Of a stretch of 64,000 bases of DNA, positions 52,518 to 62,149 are shown one piece after another. How positions within the stretch are numbered: position 1 is the first letter of the stretch; each line of letters begins with the position of its first letter. A model generated the notes under the pieces. The model made no database searches. It saw only the letters and a list, made by a program, of their open reading frames with translations, and had not been told where the DNA came from. The position numbers were made by a program, and so were the translations under genes. Location of the stretch: assembly GCF_000192865.1 (NCBI RefSeq), contig NC_015276.1, positions 2,356,001-2,420,000 on the forward strand, in the 5' to 3' direction. This stretch comes from Marinomonas mediterranea MMB-1 (GTDB taxonomy: Bacteria > Pseudomonadota > Gammaproteobacteria > Pseudomonadales > Marinomonadaceae).

Positions 52518-53867
52518 ATGGAAATCAACGAAATTCTCGCTATCTCAATGTTTGCAACCTTTATTGTTTGCCTATTCAGTGGCTTTCCGGTTGCTTGGGT
52601 ATTGGGTGGCATTGCAATCGTATTCGCTGTTATCGCTATGGCTGCAGATTATTGGTTAGACGCTTTTATCGGTGTGGATTGGAATTATGTATCAATTACG
52701 GTTCAACGCATTTGGGCCGTGATGACAAACTGGGTGTTAGTCGCATTACCCATGTTCGTTTTCATGGGATTGATGCTGGATCGATCAGGTGTTGCTGAAG
52801 ATCTTATGGGCAACTTGGCGAGATTGTTTGGTAGAGTGCGCGGCGGCCTTGCCGTTACCGTAACCTTCGTCGGTCTGCTATTGGCGGCCTCTACCGGAAT
52901 TATTGGTGCATCTGTCGTTTTGTTGGCTGTGCTCGGCATTCCAATGATGTTACGTGAAGGCTACAGTAAAGAACTCGCCTGTGGCACGGTCTGTTCAACG
53001 GGGACTCTAGGGATTTTGATTCCACCCAGCATTATGTTGGTAATGATGGGAGATCGGGTTGGTATTCCCGTCGGCGATCTATTCCTCGGTGCCTTATTAC
53101 CGGGGCTTTTACTGGCGGCAATGTATGTTGCTTATATCATGATCTATGCGTGGCTGAAGCCACATGCTGCACCAGCGCCAAAAGACAGTGAAAGAGTAAC
53201 ATACGCTATTCTTTGGAACGTTTTTAAAGCCGTATTGCCTACTGCTGGTCTTATTCTCGCCGTGCTTGGTTCCATTTTCTTCGGTATTGCTACTCCTACA
53301 GAAGCATCAGGTGTCGGCGCATTTGGCGCAACGCTTTTAGCATTGAGCAAGAAACGGTTAAATGTAAAAGTGCTTCGTGAAGTGGGTCGTGAAACTACCA
53401 AGACGACGGCTTTTATATTTGCCCTACTTCTCGGTGCAACGGCGTTTTCGTTGGTATTTCGGGGCTTAGGTGGGGATGAAATAATCGAAGGCGCGTTAAC
53501 CAGCTTGCCGTTTGGCCCAACAGGTATCGTGATCACCATATTGTTTGTGACCTTCATTCTTGGATTTTTCTTAGATTGGATCGAGCTTACCTTAATTATC
53601 TTGCCGTTAGTTGCTCCAGTCGTTTCAGGGCTAGGGTTTGATCTCGTGTGGTTTACGATATTGTTTGCCGTGTGTCTGCAAACCTCTTTCTTAACACCTC
53701 CGGTCGGCTTTGCGCTCTTTTATCTAAAAGGAGTTGCTCCTATCGGAATTCGCCTTGGCCATATTTACCGCGGTGTAATTCCGTTTATTTTAATACAGCT
53801 ACTTGGGCTCGCTATCGTTTTTTATTGGGAAGGCATTGTGACTTGGTTGCCTAAAATTGCATATTAG
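52518..53867 (+). CDS. TRAP transporter large membrane subunit (DctM type)
   Basis: 449 residues, about 12 helices. TLGILIPPSIMLVMMGDRVG is the DctM signature; PTEASGVGAFGA, FILGFFLDWIELTLIILP and LQTSFLTPPVGFALFYLKG follow the family order. It forms the Na+-driven channel with DctQ and receives substrate from the binding protein. Starts 8 bp after dctQ. Confidence 0.95.
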   Translation: MEINEILAISMFATFIVCLFSGFPVAWVLGGIAIVFAVIAMAADYWLDAFIGVDWNYVSITVQRIWAVMTNWVLVALPMFVFMGLMLDRSGVAEDLMGNLARLFGRVRGGLAVTVTFVGLLLAASTGIIGASVVLLAVLGIPMMLREGYSKELACGTVCSTGTLGILIPPSIMLVMMGDRVGIPVGDLFLGALLPGLLLAAMYVAYIMIYAWLKPHAAPAPKDSERVTYAILWNVFKAVLPTAGLILAVLGSIFFGIATPTEASGVGAFGATLLALSKKRLNVKVLREVGRETTKTTAFIFALLLGATAFSLVFRGLGGDEIIEGALTSLPFGPTGIVITILFVTFILGFFLDWIELTLIILPLVAPVVSGLGFDLVWFTILFAVCLQTSFLTPPVGFALFYLKGVAPIGIRLGHIYRGVIPFILIQLLGLAIVFYWEGIVTWLPKIAY

Positions 53868-53881
53868 GTATTAACCAAAAA

Positions 53882-53920
53882 GGCGACTCCAACACAAAAC
53901 TCGGGAGTCGCCCTTGTTGT
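53882..53920 (+). terminator. Terminator after the TRAP operon
   Basis: GGCGACTC (53882-53889) pairs with GAGTCGCC (53905-53912) and is followed by CTTGTTGT, 15 bp after the DctM stop. Confidence 0.8.
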
Positions 53921-53941
53921 ATATTCATTCGGCATTTATTC

Positions 53942-54031
53942 TGAGACCTTTGCACGACGACTGCACTCTCCAATACAGTGTTAAAAAGAGACTCGCCTTG
54001 GCTTTGCTCGTGACTTCGTGCAAAGGTCTCA
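53942..54031. mobile_element. Roughly 90-bp MITE with 16-bp terminal inverted repeats (IS5-like ends)
   Basis: TGAGACCTTTGCACGA (53942-53957) and TCGTGCAAAGGTCTCA (54016-54031) are perfect inverse copies 58 bp apart. The ends resemble IS5-family termini (GAGACCTTTGCA-type). ATTCT just before GAGACC and just after GGTCTC could be a 5-bp target duplication, or TTC if the outer T/A are counted as element. There is no transposase, so it is a nonautonomous element or a deletion remnant. It sits between the TRAP terminator and the IclR gene and may affect the promoter of that gene. Confidence 0.75.
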
Positions 54032-54072
54032 TTCTTTTTAATTTATAAAATGCAGTTATATAAGGTTTATTT

Positions 54073-54843
54073 ATGAGCACGCAACCTCGGGAAAAAGGTT
54101 CAAATATCGCTCGTGTACTTGAGATCATTGAAGCTATTTCTAAGGCTGAACACCCTCTCAGCGCGGCGGATTTGTCCGTATTATTAAATATTCCTAAACC
54201 AAGCGTACACAGGCTATTGCAACAGCTCGAATCCGAAGGTTTTCTACAAACCAATATGCGAGGTTTATTAGTACCTGCTGATCGCCTACATGACATTGCA
54301 TTGGGGATTATCTATTCCAGTCGTTTTAAGGCTCAACGGCAAGCTATTTTACAACATTTGGCTGAGAAAATTGGCGAAACGTGCGGCCTTGCGATTCCAA
54401 GCGGCACCGATATGATTTACTACGACCGCGCACAAACTAACTGGCCGTTACAAATCCACTTACCCGTTGGCATTCACACGCCAATTTGCTGCACTGCCAG
54501 CGGCAAGCTTTATTTGAGCTCGCTCAGTAAAGGCCGTCGGCAGCGGATTCTTGGTTCGATTCCCATGAAACAGTACACTCGAAATACCAAAACGGATCTA
54601 GCTCGTTTAGAAAACGAATTGCTCTATATTCAAAAAACCGACATAGGAACCGATAACGAAGAATTTATCGATGGCATGGTGGCGATTTCTGTTCCCGTAA
54701 AGGACAGTCATGGACGTCTGATTGCCTGTCTATTCTGTCACGCTCCCGTTATACGCAATAATCTCGACGAGCTGATGCATTTTATTCCTGAATTACGTGC
54801 GGCTGCGGTTGAAATAGGAAGCCTTGCCGAAGAAGTAGACTAA
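54073..54843 (+). CDS. IclR-family transcriptional regulator
   Basis: 256 residues. The N-terminal winged HTH reads SAADLSVLLNIPKPSVHRLLQQLESEGFL. The effector domain has GLAIPSGTDMIYYDR, PICCTASGKLYLSSL and GMVAISVPVKDSHG. IclR proteins often govern aromatic catabolism and uptake. The likely target is the adjacent TRAP operon or gentisate genes. A MITE lies directly upstream. Confidence 0.94.
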   Translation: MSTQPREKGSNIARVLEIIEAISKAEHPLSAADLSVLLNIPKPSVHRLLQQLESEGFLQTNMRGLLVPADRLHDIALGIIYSSRFKAQRQAILQHLAEKIGETCGLAIPSGTDMIYYDRAQTNWPLQIHLPVGIHTPICCTASGKLYLSSLSKGRRQRILGSIPMKQYTRNTKTDLARLENELLYIQKTDIGTDNEEFIDGMVAISVPVKDSHGRLIACLFCHAPVIRNNLDELMHFIPELRAAAVEIGSLAEEVD

Positions 54844-54872
54844 GCCAAGTAACCTGCTGACTAATGCATTAC

Positions 54873-55880
54873 TTACGGTAAATTGGAGGCGTTACTTTTA
54901 GAGTATTCTTTTGGGCTTTGTCCGGTCATTTTTCGAAAAGCGGTCCGAAATGCGGCCTCCGATTGATACCCCAACTGTTGTGCCAATGCTGTAACGGTTG
55001 TGTCGGTGGTTTCCAATGCTAATCGCGCTAGATGCATACGCCATGCGCATACATAATCCATCGGAGATTCCCCCATCACTTCAGTAAAACGCTTAGAGAA
55101 GACAGATCGCGACATTCCTGTTGCTTTCCCCAGTGTTTCAACACTCCACTTATTGCCGGGATCACGGTGAATACAAGTCAGTGCTTTGGCAATTCTTGGG
55201 TCGGAAAAACCCTTTAACCACCCTTCGCGATCACTTCCATAAGTCACGGCAAAGGTTCTAATAGCGTGAATTAGAAATAATTGTGCGGTTTGAGCAACTA
55301 GAGAACCAAAACCTGATTGCTCAGGGTGCGCCTCTTTGAACAGAAAACTCACCATGAGATTTTGCAAAGTCGTGCCTGCATCTTCCACGTTAATACGCAT
55401 CAACTCGGGCAAAGTATCAATCAGAGGCCCATAACATTGATCAAACCAATGAAAGGCAAACGAAAAAATCCGTACCACGCTGCCCCCACCGCCCCAACTT
55501 ATATGCTGTGGGTCTGAAAGATTAAATGGAATATGTTGCCCTTTATCAAACAGTTCATTCGCGGTGATCCAACTTTGCGGAAACTCTTCCGAAGATGAAA
55601 TGTAATACGGTTTACCACGCATGCCTTTTGGTAAGACAAAGGTATCACCCGCTCGAAAACATTGCGTCACTCTGTTTTGATCACTTAGCCACAGTTCCCC
55701 TTCTACCACCGTACAACTTATAGGAACCTCATACTCAATTTTTATCGCCCAAGGCGCGGTAAATTCAAAAAAGACTACGGCAGAGTCGGCAACCAATAAA
55801 GAGGATAAAACATCATCAAGAAAGTCTCGTTTTGAGTTGGGTTCAATCGGAATATTAGGAGAACGAGTTGAAAGTTTCAT
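54873..55880 (-). CDS. AraC-family regulator with cupin sensor domain
   Basis: 335 residues. The N-terminal ~190 residues form an AraC-binding/cupin-like sensor (VVFFEFTAPWAIKIE, WLSDQ, RAGDTFVLPKGMRG). C-terminal tandem HTHs: WSVETLGKATGMSRSVFSKRF and VTALAQQLGYQSEAAFRTAFRK, then MTGQSPKEY. It diverges from the oxidase cluster at 56071 and is its likely activator. Ligand unknown. Confidence 0.95.
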   Translation of the reverse strand: MKLSTRSPNIPIEPNSKRDFLDDVLSSLLVADSAVVFFEFTAPWAIKIEYEVPISCTVVEGELWLSDQNRVTQCFRAGDTFVLPKGMRGKPYYISSSEEFPQSWITANELFDKGQHIPFNLSDPQHISWGGGGSVVRIFSFAFHWFDQCYGPLIDTLPELMRINVEDAGTTLQNLMVSFLFKEAHPEQSGFGSLVAQTAQLFLIHAIRTFAVTYGSDREGWLKGFSDPRIAKALTCIHRDPGNKWSVETLGKATGMSRSVFSKRFTEVMGESPMDYVCAWRMHLARLALETTDTTVTALAQQLGYQSEAAFRTAFRKMTGQSPKEYSKSNASNLP

Positions 55881-55971
55881 GAAGTAAGTATGTCAGATTT
55901 TTTATAAAAGTCACCGCTAATCTAATCCAAATGAACCTCTATTTTTTATTCAAAAGGCAATAATTAAGACG

Positions 55972-56014
55972 ATTTAGTCGTCATGAAAGATTTATACAGC
56001 GGTTTAGTCTTCAT
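55972..56014 (+). promoter_or_regulatory. Direct repeats, candidate AraC-regulator sites
   Basis: ATTTAGTCGTCAT (55972-55984) and GTTTAGTCTTCAT (56002-56014) agree at 11 of 13 bases and start 30 bp apart, nearly three helical turns. Their position 60-100 bp before the FAD oxidase start suits activator sites. Confidence 0.5.
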
Positions 56015-56070
56015 TCAAGTCCTATAGTACACCTTGTAATCTAATAATAATAAATGATGAGAATATACTA

Positions 56071-57522
56071 ATGACTAATGACGCGTTTCCGCTTCCTAAA
56101 TTTGTCCAGTATGAAAACGCAGCAACGGCTAAAGAATTTTTAGGTGTTTCTGCCGACAATTCACTCAAAGTTCAAGGCATCGCTAGGCCAAAAAACGAAC
56201 AGGAAGTTATACAACTTGTTCAGTGGGCCAATCAACATGAAGTGACGCTTGTCCCGCTAAGTTCACCTTCAGGTAATCGTCGACATGGACTCGCAGGTTT
56301 AAAGGATGCTCCTTTTGTTGTCCTAGATATGTCGAAGATGTCTCGAGTAATTCATGCTGATAGCGACGATGCCATTGCCGTTATCGAGCCGGGAGTGACT
56401 TTCCCTGAATTCGATGTTCAATTGAAGAAACACAAACTCCGATCGATCAAACCCTTCTTGCCAAGAGCATCTAAATCAGTATTAGCCTGTTACTTAGAAC
56501 GTGAGCCGACAACGTTACCGAATGAACATTGGGATTCCACCGACCCTTTGGCAAGCCTAAGTCTAACCATGGGAAATGGCGAGAGTTTTCGATCAGGCGG
56601 TGCGGCACTGTATGACGACCTTGACGAAGCATTGAAAAACGGTGCGCGTCAAATGATGGCTTCTGGTCCAATCGGTACGGACTACACCCGTGTCATGCTA
56701 GGGTCTCAAGGCACATTAGGTATTACGTCTTGGGCGTCTATTTATTGTGAGCGTATCCCTGATATTGAACAGGGTTTCCTTTATGGTGCAGAAGATGTGA
56801 GCACGCTTGTATCCATTGTGCGTCATCTTGCATTGCATCAACTCGGCGCACAGTATTTTATTCTAAATCGGATTCAACTAGCAGCTGCACTGGCCAAAAA
56901 CAGTATTCACTTCGCTGAACTGGTACAAACGTTTTCTAAAGACGATATGCCGACTTGGTGTTTATACGTGAACATTGCTTCACGTGAAGTAATGCCAGAA
57001 GAAAGCATGCAATGGCAACTTGCTGACTTGTTATCAATGGTCGATACCTTGCCAGTAACGTGTATTTCGCAACAATCGCCAAATTATCTTTCTGAATTGG
57101 AAACACGCCTCCACTCGCCATCTAAAGAGTTCTATAAAGATGTGCCCTACGGTACTCATACTGACGTATTTTGCATTACTCAAATGAGTAACGCGGCCGA
57201 TCTGGTCAACGTCGCCCACTCGTTGTTGGCTGGCATTTCTAATATTCAGGTGGGCGTGTATTTGCAGCCGATGATTCAAGGAACAAATTGCCACGTCGAA
57301 ATTTCGCTTTTCCATACCAATGAGCAAAGCGAAAAACTTGCCGACGTTGAAATGAAACTGGTTACGGCGTTAGCGGATAACGGAGGCTTCTTCAGCCGAC
57401 CTTACGGTAAGTGGTCTGAGGACGCATTTTCTCGCAATGAAACCATCGTGCCTCACCTTCGCCGGGTAAAAGAGATTTTCGACCCGGCTGGAATTTTAAG
57501 CCCCGGGAAACTGTGCTACTGA
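56071..57522 (+). CDS. FAD-binding oxidase (FAD_binding_4, GlcD/GlcE-like)
   Basis: 483 residues. FAD-binding PCMH fold: ARPKNEQEVIQLVQWANQHE, VPLSSPSGNRRHG, VVLDMSKMSRVIH, VIEPGVTFPEFD and MLGSQGTLGITSWASIYCER, ending in the typical IFDPAGILSPGKLCY. No signal peptide. The catalytic domain is unusual and gives no substrate. First gene of an operon with an Fe-S protein and a second, different FAD oxidase. Confidence 0.88.
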   Translation: MTNDAFPLPKFVQYENAATAKEFLGVSADNSLKVQGIARPKNEQEVIQLVQWANQHEVTLVPLSSPSGNRRHGLAGLKDAPFVVLDMSKMSRVIHADSDDAIAVIEPGVTFPEFDVQLKKHKLRSIKPFLPRASKSVLACYLEREPTTLPNEHWDSTDPLASLSLTMGNGESFRSGGAALYDDLDEALKNGARQMMASGPIGTDYTRVMLGSQGTLGITSWASIYCERIPDIEQGFLYGAEDVSTLVSIVRHLALHQLGAQYFILNRIQLAAALAKNSIHFAELVQTFSKDDMPTWCLYVNIASREVMPEESMQWQLADLLSMVDTLPVTCISQQSPNYLSELETRLHSPSKEFYKDVPYGTHTDVFCITQMSNAADLVNVAHSLLAGISNIQVGVYLQPMIQGTNCHVEISLFHTNEQSEKLADVEMKLVTALADNGGFFSRPYGKWSEDAFSRNETIVPHLRRVKEIFDPAGILSPGKLCY

Positions 57523-57566
57523 GTTTTTTGAGACCTATCTAATAACAATAACCTGGTAGAAAAATT

Positions 57567-58853
57567 ATGTCCTTAGAAGATCGAATTCATAATATCGAGC
57601 AGTGTAATCGCTGCTCTCAGTGCAAGTTTGTGCACATGCCTAAAAGTCAGGAATTTTCGAGTATTTGTCCAAGCAAATACCAAAGCCGCTTTCATGCCTC
57701 CTCAGCAGGAGGACAAGTTATCTCGGCGTACGGTTACCACAAAAATCTCATTGAGGCCTCGCCTAAGATGATCGACAGCGTCTTCGCATGCAGCATGTGT
57801 GGCGCTTGTGAAACTATGTGTAAAAGCCATATGGGTGACAATGTTGAGCCCTTTGATACCATTTTGGAATTCCGTGCGCAGTTGGCTGAAGATGGCAAGG
57901 TTCCCGAAACCTTGAGCAACATGGTCAAACACCTAGAACAAGAAGGCGCACCTCATGGCAAACGTGATGAGCGTAGTCGCTGGGCGGAAGGGTTAGACAT
58001 CAAAGATGCCCGTAAAGAAACCGTCGACGTGCTCCTGCATATCGGCAGTGGCCAAGCTTATAGCGAAAAACAATGGGATAACCTTCGTTTTATCGTCAAA
58101 TTGTTAAAAAGCGCAAAAGTCGACTTTGGTATTGCTTATGATTCAGAAAGTGACAGTGGGGGTTTAGCGTACGAAATTGGCTACCGCTCTGTTGCCGACA
58201 AACTGGCTCAAGAATGGGCGGATTTGGTTCAAAAAAGTCAGGCAAAAACCCTTCTCGCCATCAGTGCGGAAGCCTATTCCGCCTTTAAAAATGTCTATCC
58301 GCGCCTAAACAAAAAACTTTCTTCTGTACGTGTTTTGCATACCACTGAGTTTTTCGAAGAATTGTTGCAGCAAGGCAAGTTGTCACTCGGCATGAAAAAC
58401 ACAGGTAAGGTTGCTTACCACGATTCTTGTCGTCTTGGACGACGCAGTGAAGAGTACATACCTTGGAACGGCGAATACATTCGAGTTCTGAACACCATGG
58501 CGGTTACCGACACGCCTCGTAAAGTCAATTACGGTAACGATGGCAACTATGACGCGCCGCGTCAGTTACTATCAAGAGTAGACGGATTAGATATGGTCGA
58601 GCTGGAACGTACTCGCCAATATTCCTTTTGTTGCGGTGGTTGCACCGGCGTAAAAGAAACCTACCCCGATATGGCCGATGGCGCAGCTCAAGAGCTTTTG
58701 CGCGAAGCCGAATCTGTGGGAGCCGAAGTGTTAGTCAGTGGCTCTTCTTGCTGTCAGGCAAACATGGCAGCCGCCGCGAAACGCAGCAATTCTTCCGTCA
58801 AAGTCGCCTATCTCTTTGACTTATTAGAAGCCTCAATTCAGGAGGACGCATAA
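57567..58853 (+). CDS. (Fe-S)-binding protein, GlcF/HdrD-like with CCG domain
   Basis: 428 residues. Two N-terminal cluster motifs, CNRCSQCK with a later Cys (FSSICPS) and CSMCGACETMCKSH, resemble paired [4Fe-4S] ferredoxin sites. The C-terminal half carries the cysteine-rich CCG-type motifs DSCRLGRR, FCCGGCTG and SGSSCCQANM. It probably passes electrons from the flavoproteins to quinone, like GlcF or LldE partners. Its stop overlaps the next start (TAATG). Confidence 0.9.
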   Translation: MSLEDRIHNIEQCNRCSQCKFVHMPKSQEFSSICPSKYQSRFHASSAGGQVISAYGYHKNLIEASPKMIDSVFACSMCGACETMCKSHMGDNVEPFDTILEFRAQLAEDGKVPETLSNMVKHLEQEGAPHGKRDERSRWAEGLDIKDARKETVDVLLHIGSGQAYSEKQWDNLRFIVKLLKSAKVDFGIAYDSESDSGGLAYEIGYRSVADKLAQEWADLVQKSQAKTLLAISAEAYSAFKNVYPRLNKKLSSVRVLHTTEFFEELLQQGKLSLGMKNTGKVAYHDSCRLGRRSEEYIPWNGEYIRVLNTMAVTDTPRKVNYGNDGNYDAPRQLLSRVDGLDMVELERTRQYSFCCGGCTGVKETYPDMADGAAQELLREAESVGAEVLVSGSSCCQANMAAAAKRSNSSVKVAYLFDLLEASIQEDA

Positions 58854-60529
58854 TGAGCAACCTACCTCCACACATATTAAAAGCCTTTGAAGCCGTCGTT
58901 GGCGCCGACAATGTATCAGACGAAGATTTTGTTGTTAACTGTCACGATTGGATGGGGTTAGGCGCAGACCCTTCTACTCGTAATTTATTAGGCAAAGCGC
59001 CGGCCGCAGTGGTAATGCCGGGATCGACAGAAGAAGTCGCTGGTGTCGTTAAAGTGTGTAATCGATATAAATTGAAGTTTAAAGCACACAGTACCGGTTA
59101 TGGTAACTATTCTGGCGTAGGTACTAAGGGCTCTATATCCATCGATTTATGCCGCATGAAAGGCTTAGAAATTGACCCAGAAAGTCGTATGGCGATTATC
59201 CAACCTTATACCACCGCAGGTGAATTGGTCTCTGAAGCCCATAAGCATCAACTAATGTGTCACATCATTGGTGCTGGCCCAATCCATTCCCCGCTCGCCT
59301 CTGCCACCTCATTTGTGGGGGTTGGAGTCGCAGGTAATCATACCAGTATCAACTCACGCAACATGTTGTCTTTGGAGTGGGTCACTCCCGAAGGTGAAAT
59401 CGTGCGTATTGGTAGTAGCGGATCGGACGCAGGCTGGTTTACCGGCGAAGGCCCTGGCCCAGGATTCCGCGGCATGATACGCGGTCTTTATGGAGCTGCA
59501 GGTGGTTTAGGTGTCTTCACAAAAATAGGCATAAAACTTTACCCGTGGGCTGGCCCGAAAACACTTGAATGGAGTGGCCCACATCCGTACCGAGGCACAC
59601 CACCGCCAGAAAATTTCGCCACCTACCAGCTTGATTGGGATAACTGGGAAGATGCAACAAAAGCCACTCAGATGATGAAAAACAGCAAGGCGGTGGCCTT
59701 CATTAATCGCATGCCACCCGCTGCTGTTGGCCACTGCCTTACTGCGACTAACCGTGAATATTACGATTTGCAACGTGCTGGAAAATTACCAGACATTGCC
59801 ACTAAGGCCAATGCAGTTGGTTGGTCTGTCACGACCATGGCGTGGACGAAAGCGCAATTTGATTGGAATGAAGCGGTACTGAATAAAATTCTCGCTGAAA
59901 CCAATGGCCGTAAGATGGACATCTCCGAACGTGAGCGCGATATTCTCACGGCGGCTGTTCTGACCTCCCATTACGTCGCGCGCTTCAACCGTATGGGTGA
60001 CTGTGCGGGAGTAAGTATGGGTGTACTCGATTCAGTCAATCTTATTCCAGATGTTGTCAAACGAACCAATGACGATATTGGCGATAAAGAGACCAAAGCC
60101 GGCGGTAAGATGATGGAAGTCGACACTGAACAAAACTGGATGTGGTTATCAGAAGGTCGACACTTCTGGACAGAAAATAACCCTGCTAGTACTCGTAGTT
60201 TTGTTAAAAACATTGTCGCTTGTGTGGACTTTATCCTCAGTAGTTTTATTAGTAATGAGAAGAAACCTCTGGGTGCCGCCCTCTTTGTACACGGTGAGGC
60301 CAGCGATTTATTTGGTCCTAAACTTGGTCATGCCAATAGATGGATGCGTAAAGTTAAAAACACGTGGGATCCGAATAATCTCTCGGATTCGAAGCACTAC
60401 ATTCAACCTGAAGCCGCAAAAGAATCAAAAGCGTGGCCGATTGCTAAGAAAATATTCTTCCACCCTTGGGGTAAACCAATCTTTAGGAAAATTCTAACTA
60501 AGGAGTTCGGTAAGGACGACTCCAAGTAA
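58853..60529 (+). CDS. Second FAD-binding oxidoreductase of the cluster
   Basis: 558 residues, larger than and distinct from the first oxidase. It has AAVVMPGSTEEVAGVVKVCN, AHSTGYGNYSG, GSISIDLCRMKGLEID, IGAGPIHSPLASATSFVG, GMIRGLYGAAGGLGVFTKIG and a terminal NTWDPNNLSDSKHY. The FAD fold is clear; the cap domain (about 260-480) gives no substrate. Overlap with the Fe-S gene suggests one complex of two flavoproteins and an Fe-S subunit. Confidence 0.88.
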   Translation: MSNLPPHILKAFEAVVGADNVSDEDFVVNCHDWMGLGADPSTRNLLGKAPAAVVMPGSTEEVAGVVKVCNRYKLKFKAHSTGYGNYSGVGTKGSISIDLCRMKGLEIDPESRMAIIQPYTTAGELVSEAHKHQLMCHIIGAGPIHSPLASATSFVGVGVAGNHTSINSRNMLSLEWVTPEGEIVRIGSSGSDAGWFTGEGPGPGFRGMIRGLYGAAGGLGVFTKIGIKLYPWAGPKTLEWSGPHPYRGTPPPENFATYQLDWDNWEDATKATQMMKNSKAVAFINRMPPAAVGHCLTATNREYYDLQRAGKLPDIATKANAVGWSVTTMAWTKAQFDWNEAVLNKILAETNGRKMDISERERDILTAAVLTSHYVARFNRMGDCAGVSMGVLDSVNLIPDVVKRTNDDIGDKETKAGGKMMEVDTEQNWMWLSEGRHFWTENNPASTRSFVKNIVACVDFILSSFISNEKKPLGAALFVHGEASDLFGPKLGHANRWMRKVKNTWDPNNLSDSKHYIQPEAAKESKAWPIAKKIFFHPWGKPIFRKILTKEFGKDDSK

Positions 60530-60576
60530 TAAGTTACTGCGTTGCTGATCTCAAAATATAACCAATAAAAAGAAAT

Positions 60577-62112
60577 TTGGAGGTGAGAACAATGATAAAA
60601 AATTTAAGCGATGTCATCACCCTGTCGGCAGATAAGTTCGGTGATAAAACAGCGTTAATTTACAACCAGCAATCTTTCACTTACCGTGAAATAAATCGGC
60701 TATCTAATCGTTTAGCCAGCGCTCTAAAGAAAAACAGCGTTGGGCCAGGCGATAAAGTGACGCTTTACGGTGAAAACTCATGGCAATGGCTTGTCAGCTA
60801 TTACGGCATTTTAAAAACAGGTGCTGTAGTAAATCCAGTTAATGTCATGCTTACGCCGAGCGAAGTTGAGTTTGTCGTTCAAGATTGCGAAGCGAAAGTC
60901 ATCATCGCTTCGCAATCTAAAGGGACTCCGCTTGTGGGAATCCAGCAAAAAACGGGCGTTGAAACCCTTATTTTGTACGGTAAGGATATCCCTGAAGGTG
61001 CTGAGTCTTTCGACCATTTCCTAGATCTCGGCAGTGATGAATTCTCAAGTGTTGAAGTAGACATAAACAGTCTTTCAACCATTTGTTATACCTCTGGCAC
61101 TACAGGTAATCCGAAAGGTGCGATGCTGTCCCATCGTTCGGTGATCACTAACTTTTTGATGACGGCGCAAATGCATGGTCGTTCGGAAAACGATACCGTC
61201 GTTTCGGCATTACCCTGCCCTCATGTGTACGGCAACATCGCTTTTAACAGCACTTTTTATAAAGGTGGCACCTTAGTCATGCACAGCTTGTTTGATGTAG
61301 AGGAGGTATTTACCTCAATCAACAGATATCAAGCCACCATGTTTGAAGGGGTACCGACCATGTACCTATATATGCTGGATCACCCCAACTTATCCAGTGT
61401 GGATTTTTCTCACATGCGGATCTGTACAGTTGGCGGACAAACCATGCCAACCAGCAAGATGGAAGCCGTTGAAGAAGCTATTGCCTGTCCGCTCATCGAA
61501 CTCTGGGGAATGACAGAAATTGGCGGCCTCGGCAGCACCTTCGCTCACGACGGTGAATACAAACACGGTTCTATCGGTGTGGCATTGCCGTATACCGGAG
61601 CCAAAATTGTCGATGTCGACAACGCAGAAGTAGAGATGACGCGAGGAGACGTTGGCGAACTAATGATCTCCGGTCCTTTGGTTATGCAAGGCTATTATGG
61701 CAACCCAGAAGCCACCAAAGAAGCCGTCACTGCCGATGGCTGGCTGCATACCGGTGATTTAGCCAAAATGGACGCGGATAACTGTATTTTTGTCGTCGAT
61801 AGAAAAAAAGATCTAATTATTACCGCAGGGTTCAACATCTACCCCGCCGAATTAGAACGGGTGATCGCCAATCACCCAGATGTCGCCATGGTGGCAGTGG
61901 GGCCTATTGCAGATGAAGCCAAAGGTGAACTCGCAAAAGCGTATATTGTTGCGAAACAAAATACCTCACCCGATGTTGATCAAATTATCTCTTATTGTCG
62001 TGAACACTTGGCTGCCTACAAGGTGCCTCGTGAGATTCAATTTGTTGATGATTTACCGAAAACTTCCAGCGGTAAAGTGATGCGCCGCAAACTCCATACC
62101 TTAGATAAATAA
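60577..62112 (+). CDS. AMP-dependent acyl-CoA synthetase/ligase
   Basis: 511 residues from the GTG- or ATG-initiated frame (MEVRTMIKNLSDV); the ATG at 60592 with GGAGG upstream is the probable start. Motifs: ICYTSGTTGNPKGAMLSH (P-loop), WGMTEIGGLG, GWLHTGDLAKMD and the catalytic Lys in PKTSSGKVMRRKL. It activates a carboxylic acid to its CoA thioester through an acyl-AMP. The acid is presumably made by the neighbouring oxidases and dehydrogenase. Confidence 0.93.
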   Translation: MEVRTMIKNLSDVITLSADKFGDKTALIYNQQSFTYREINRLSNRLASALKKNSVGPGDKVTLYGENSWQWLVSYYGILKTGAVVNPVNVMLTPSEVEFVVQDCEAKVIIASQSKGTPLVGIQQKTGVETLILYGKDIPEGAESFDHFLDLGSDEFSSVEVDINSLSTICYTSGTTGNPKGAMLSHRSVITNFLMTAQMHGRSENDTVVSALPCPHVYGNIAFNSTFYKGGTLVMHSLFDVEEVFTSINRYQATMFEGVPTMYLYMLDHPNLSSVDFSHMRICTVGGQTMPTSKMEAVEEAIACPLIELWGMTEIGGLGSTFAHDGEYKHGSIGVALPYTGAKIVDVDNAEVEMTRGDVGELMISGPLVMQGYYGNPEATKEAVTADGWLHTGDLAKMDADNCIFVVDRKKDLIITAGFNIYPAELERVIANHPDVAMVAVGPIADEAKGELAKAYIVAKQNTSPDVDQIISYCREHLAAYKVPREIQFVDDLPKTSSGKVMRRKLHTLDK

Positions 62113-62149
62113 CAATAAAAAAACTGTCAATCAGTTAGGAGCGATAACT

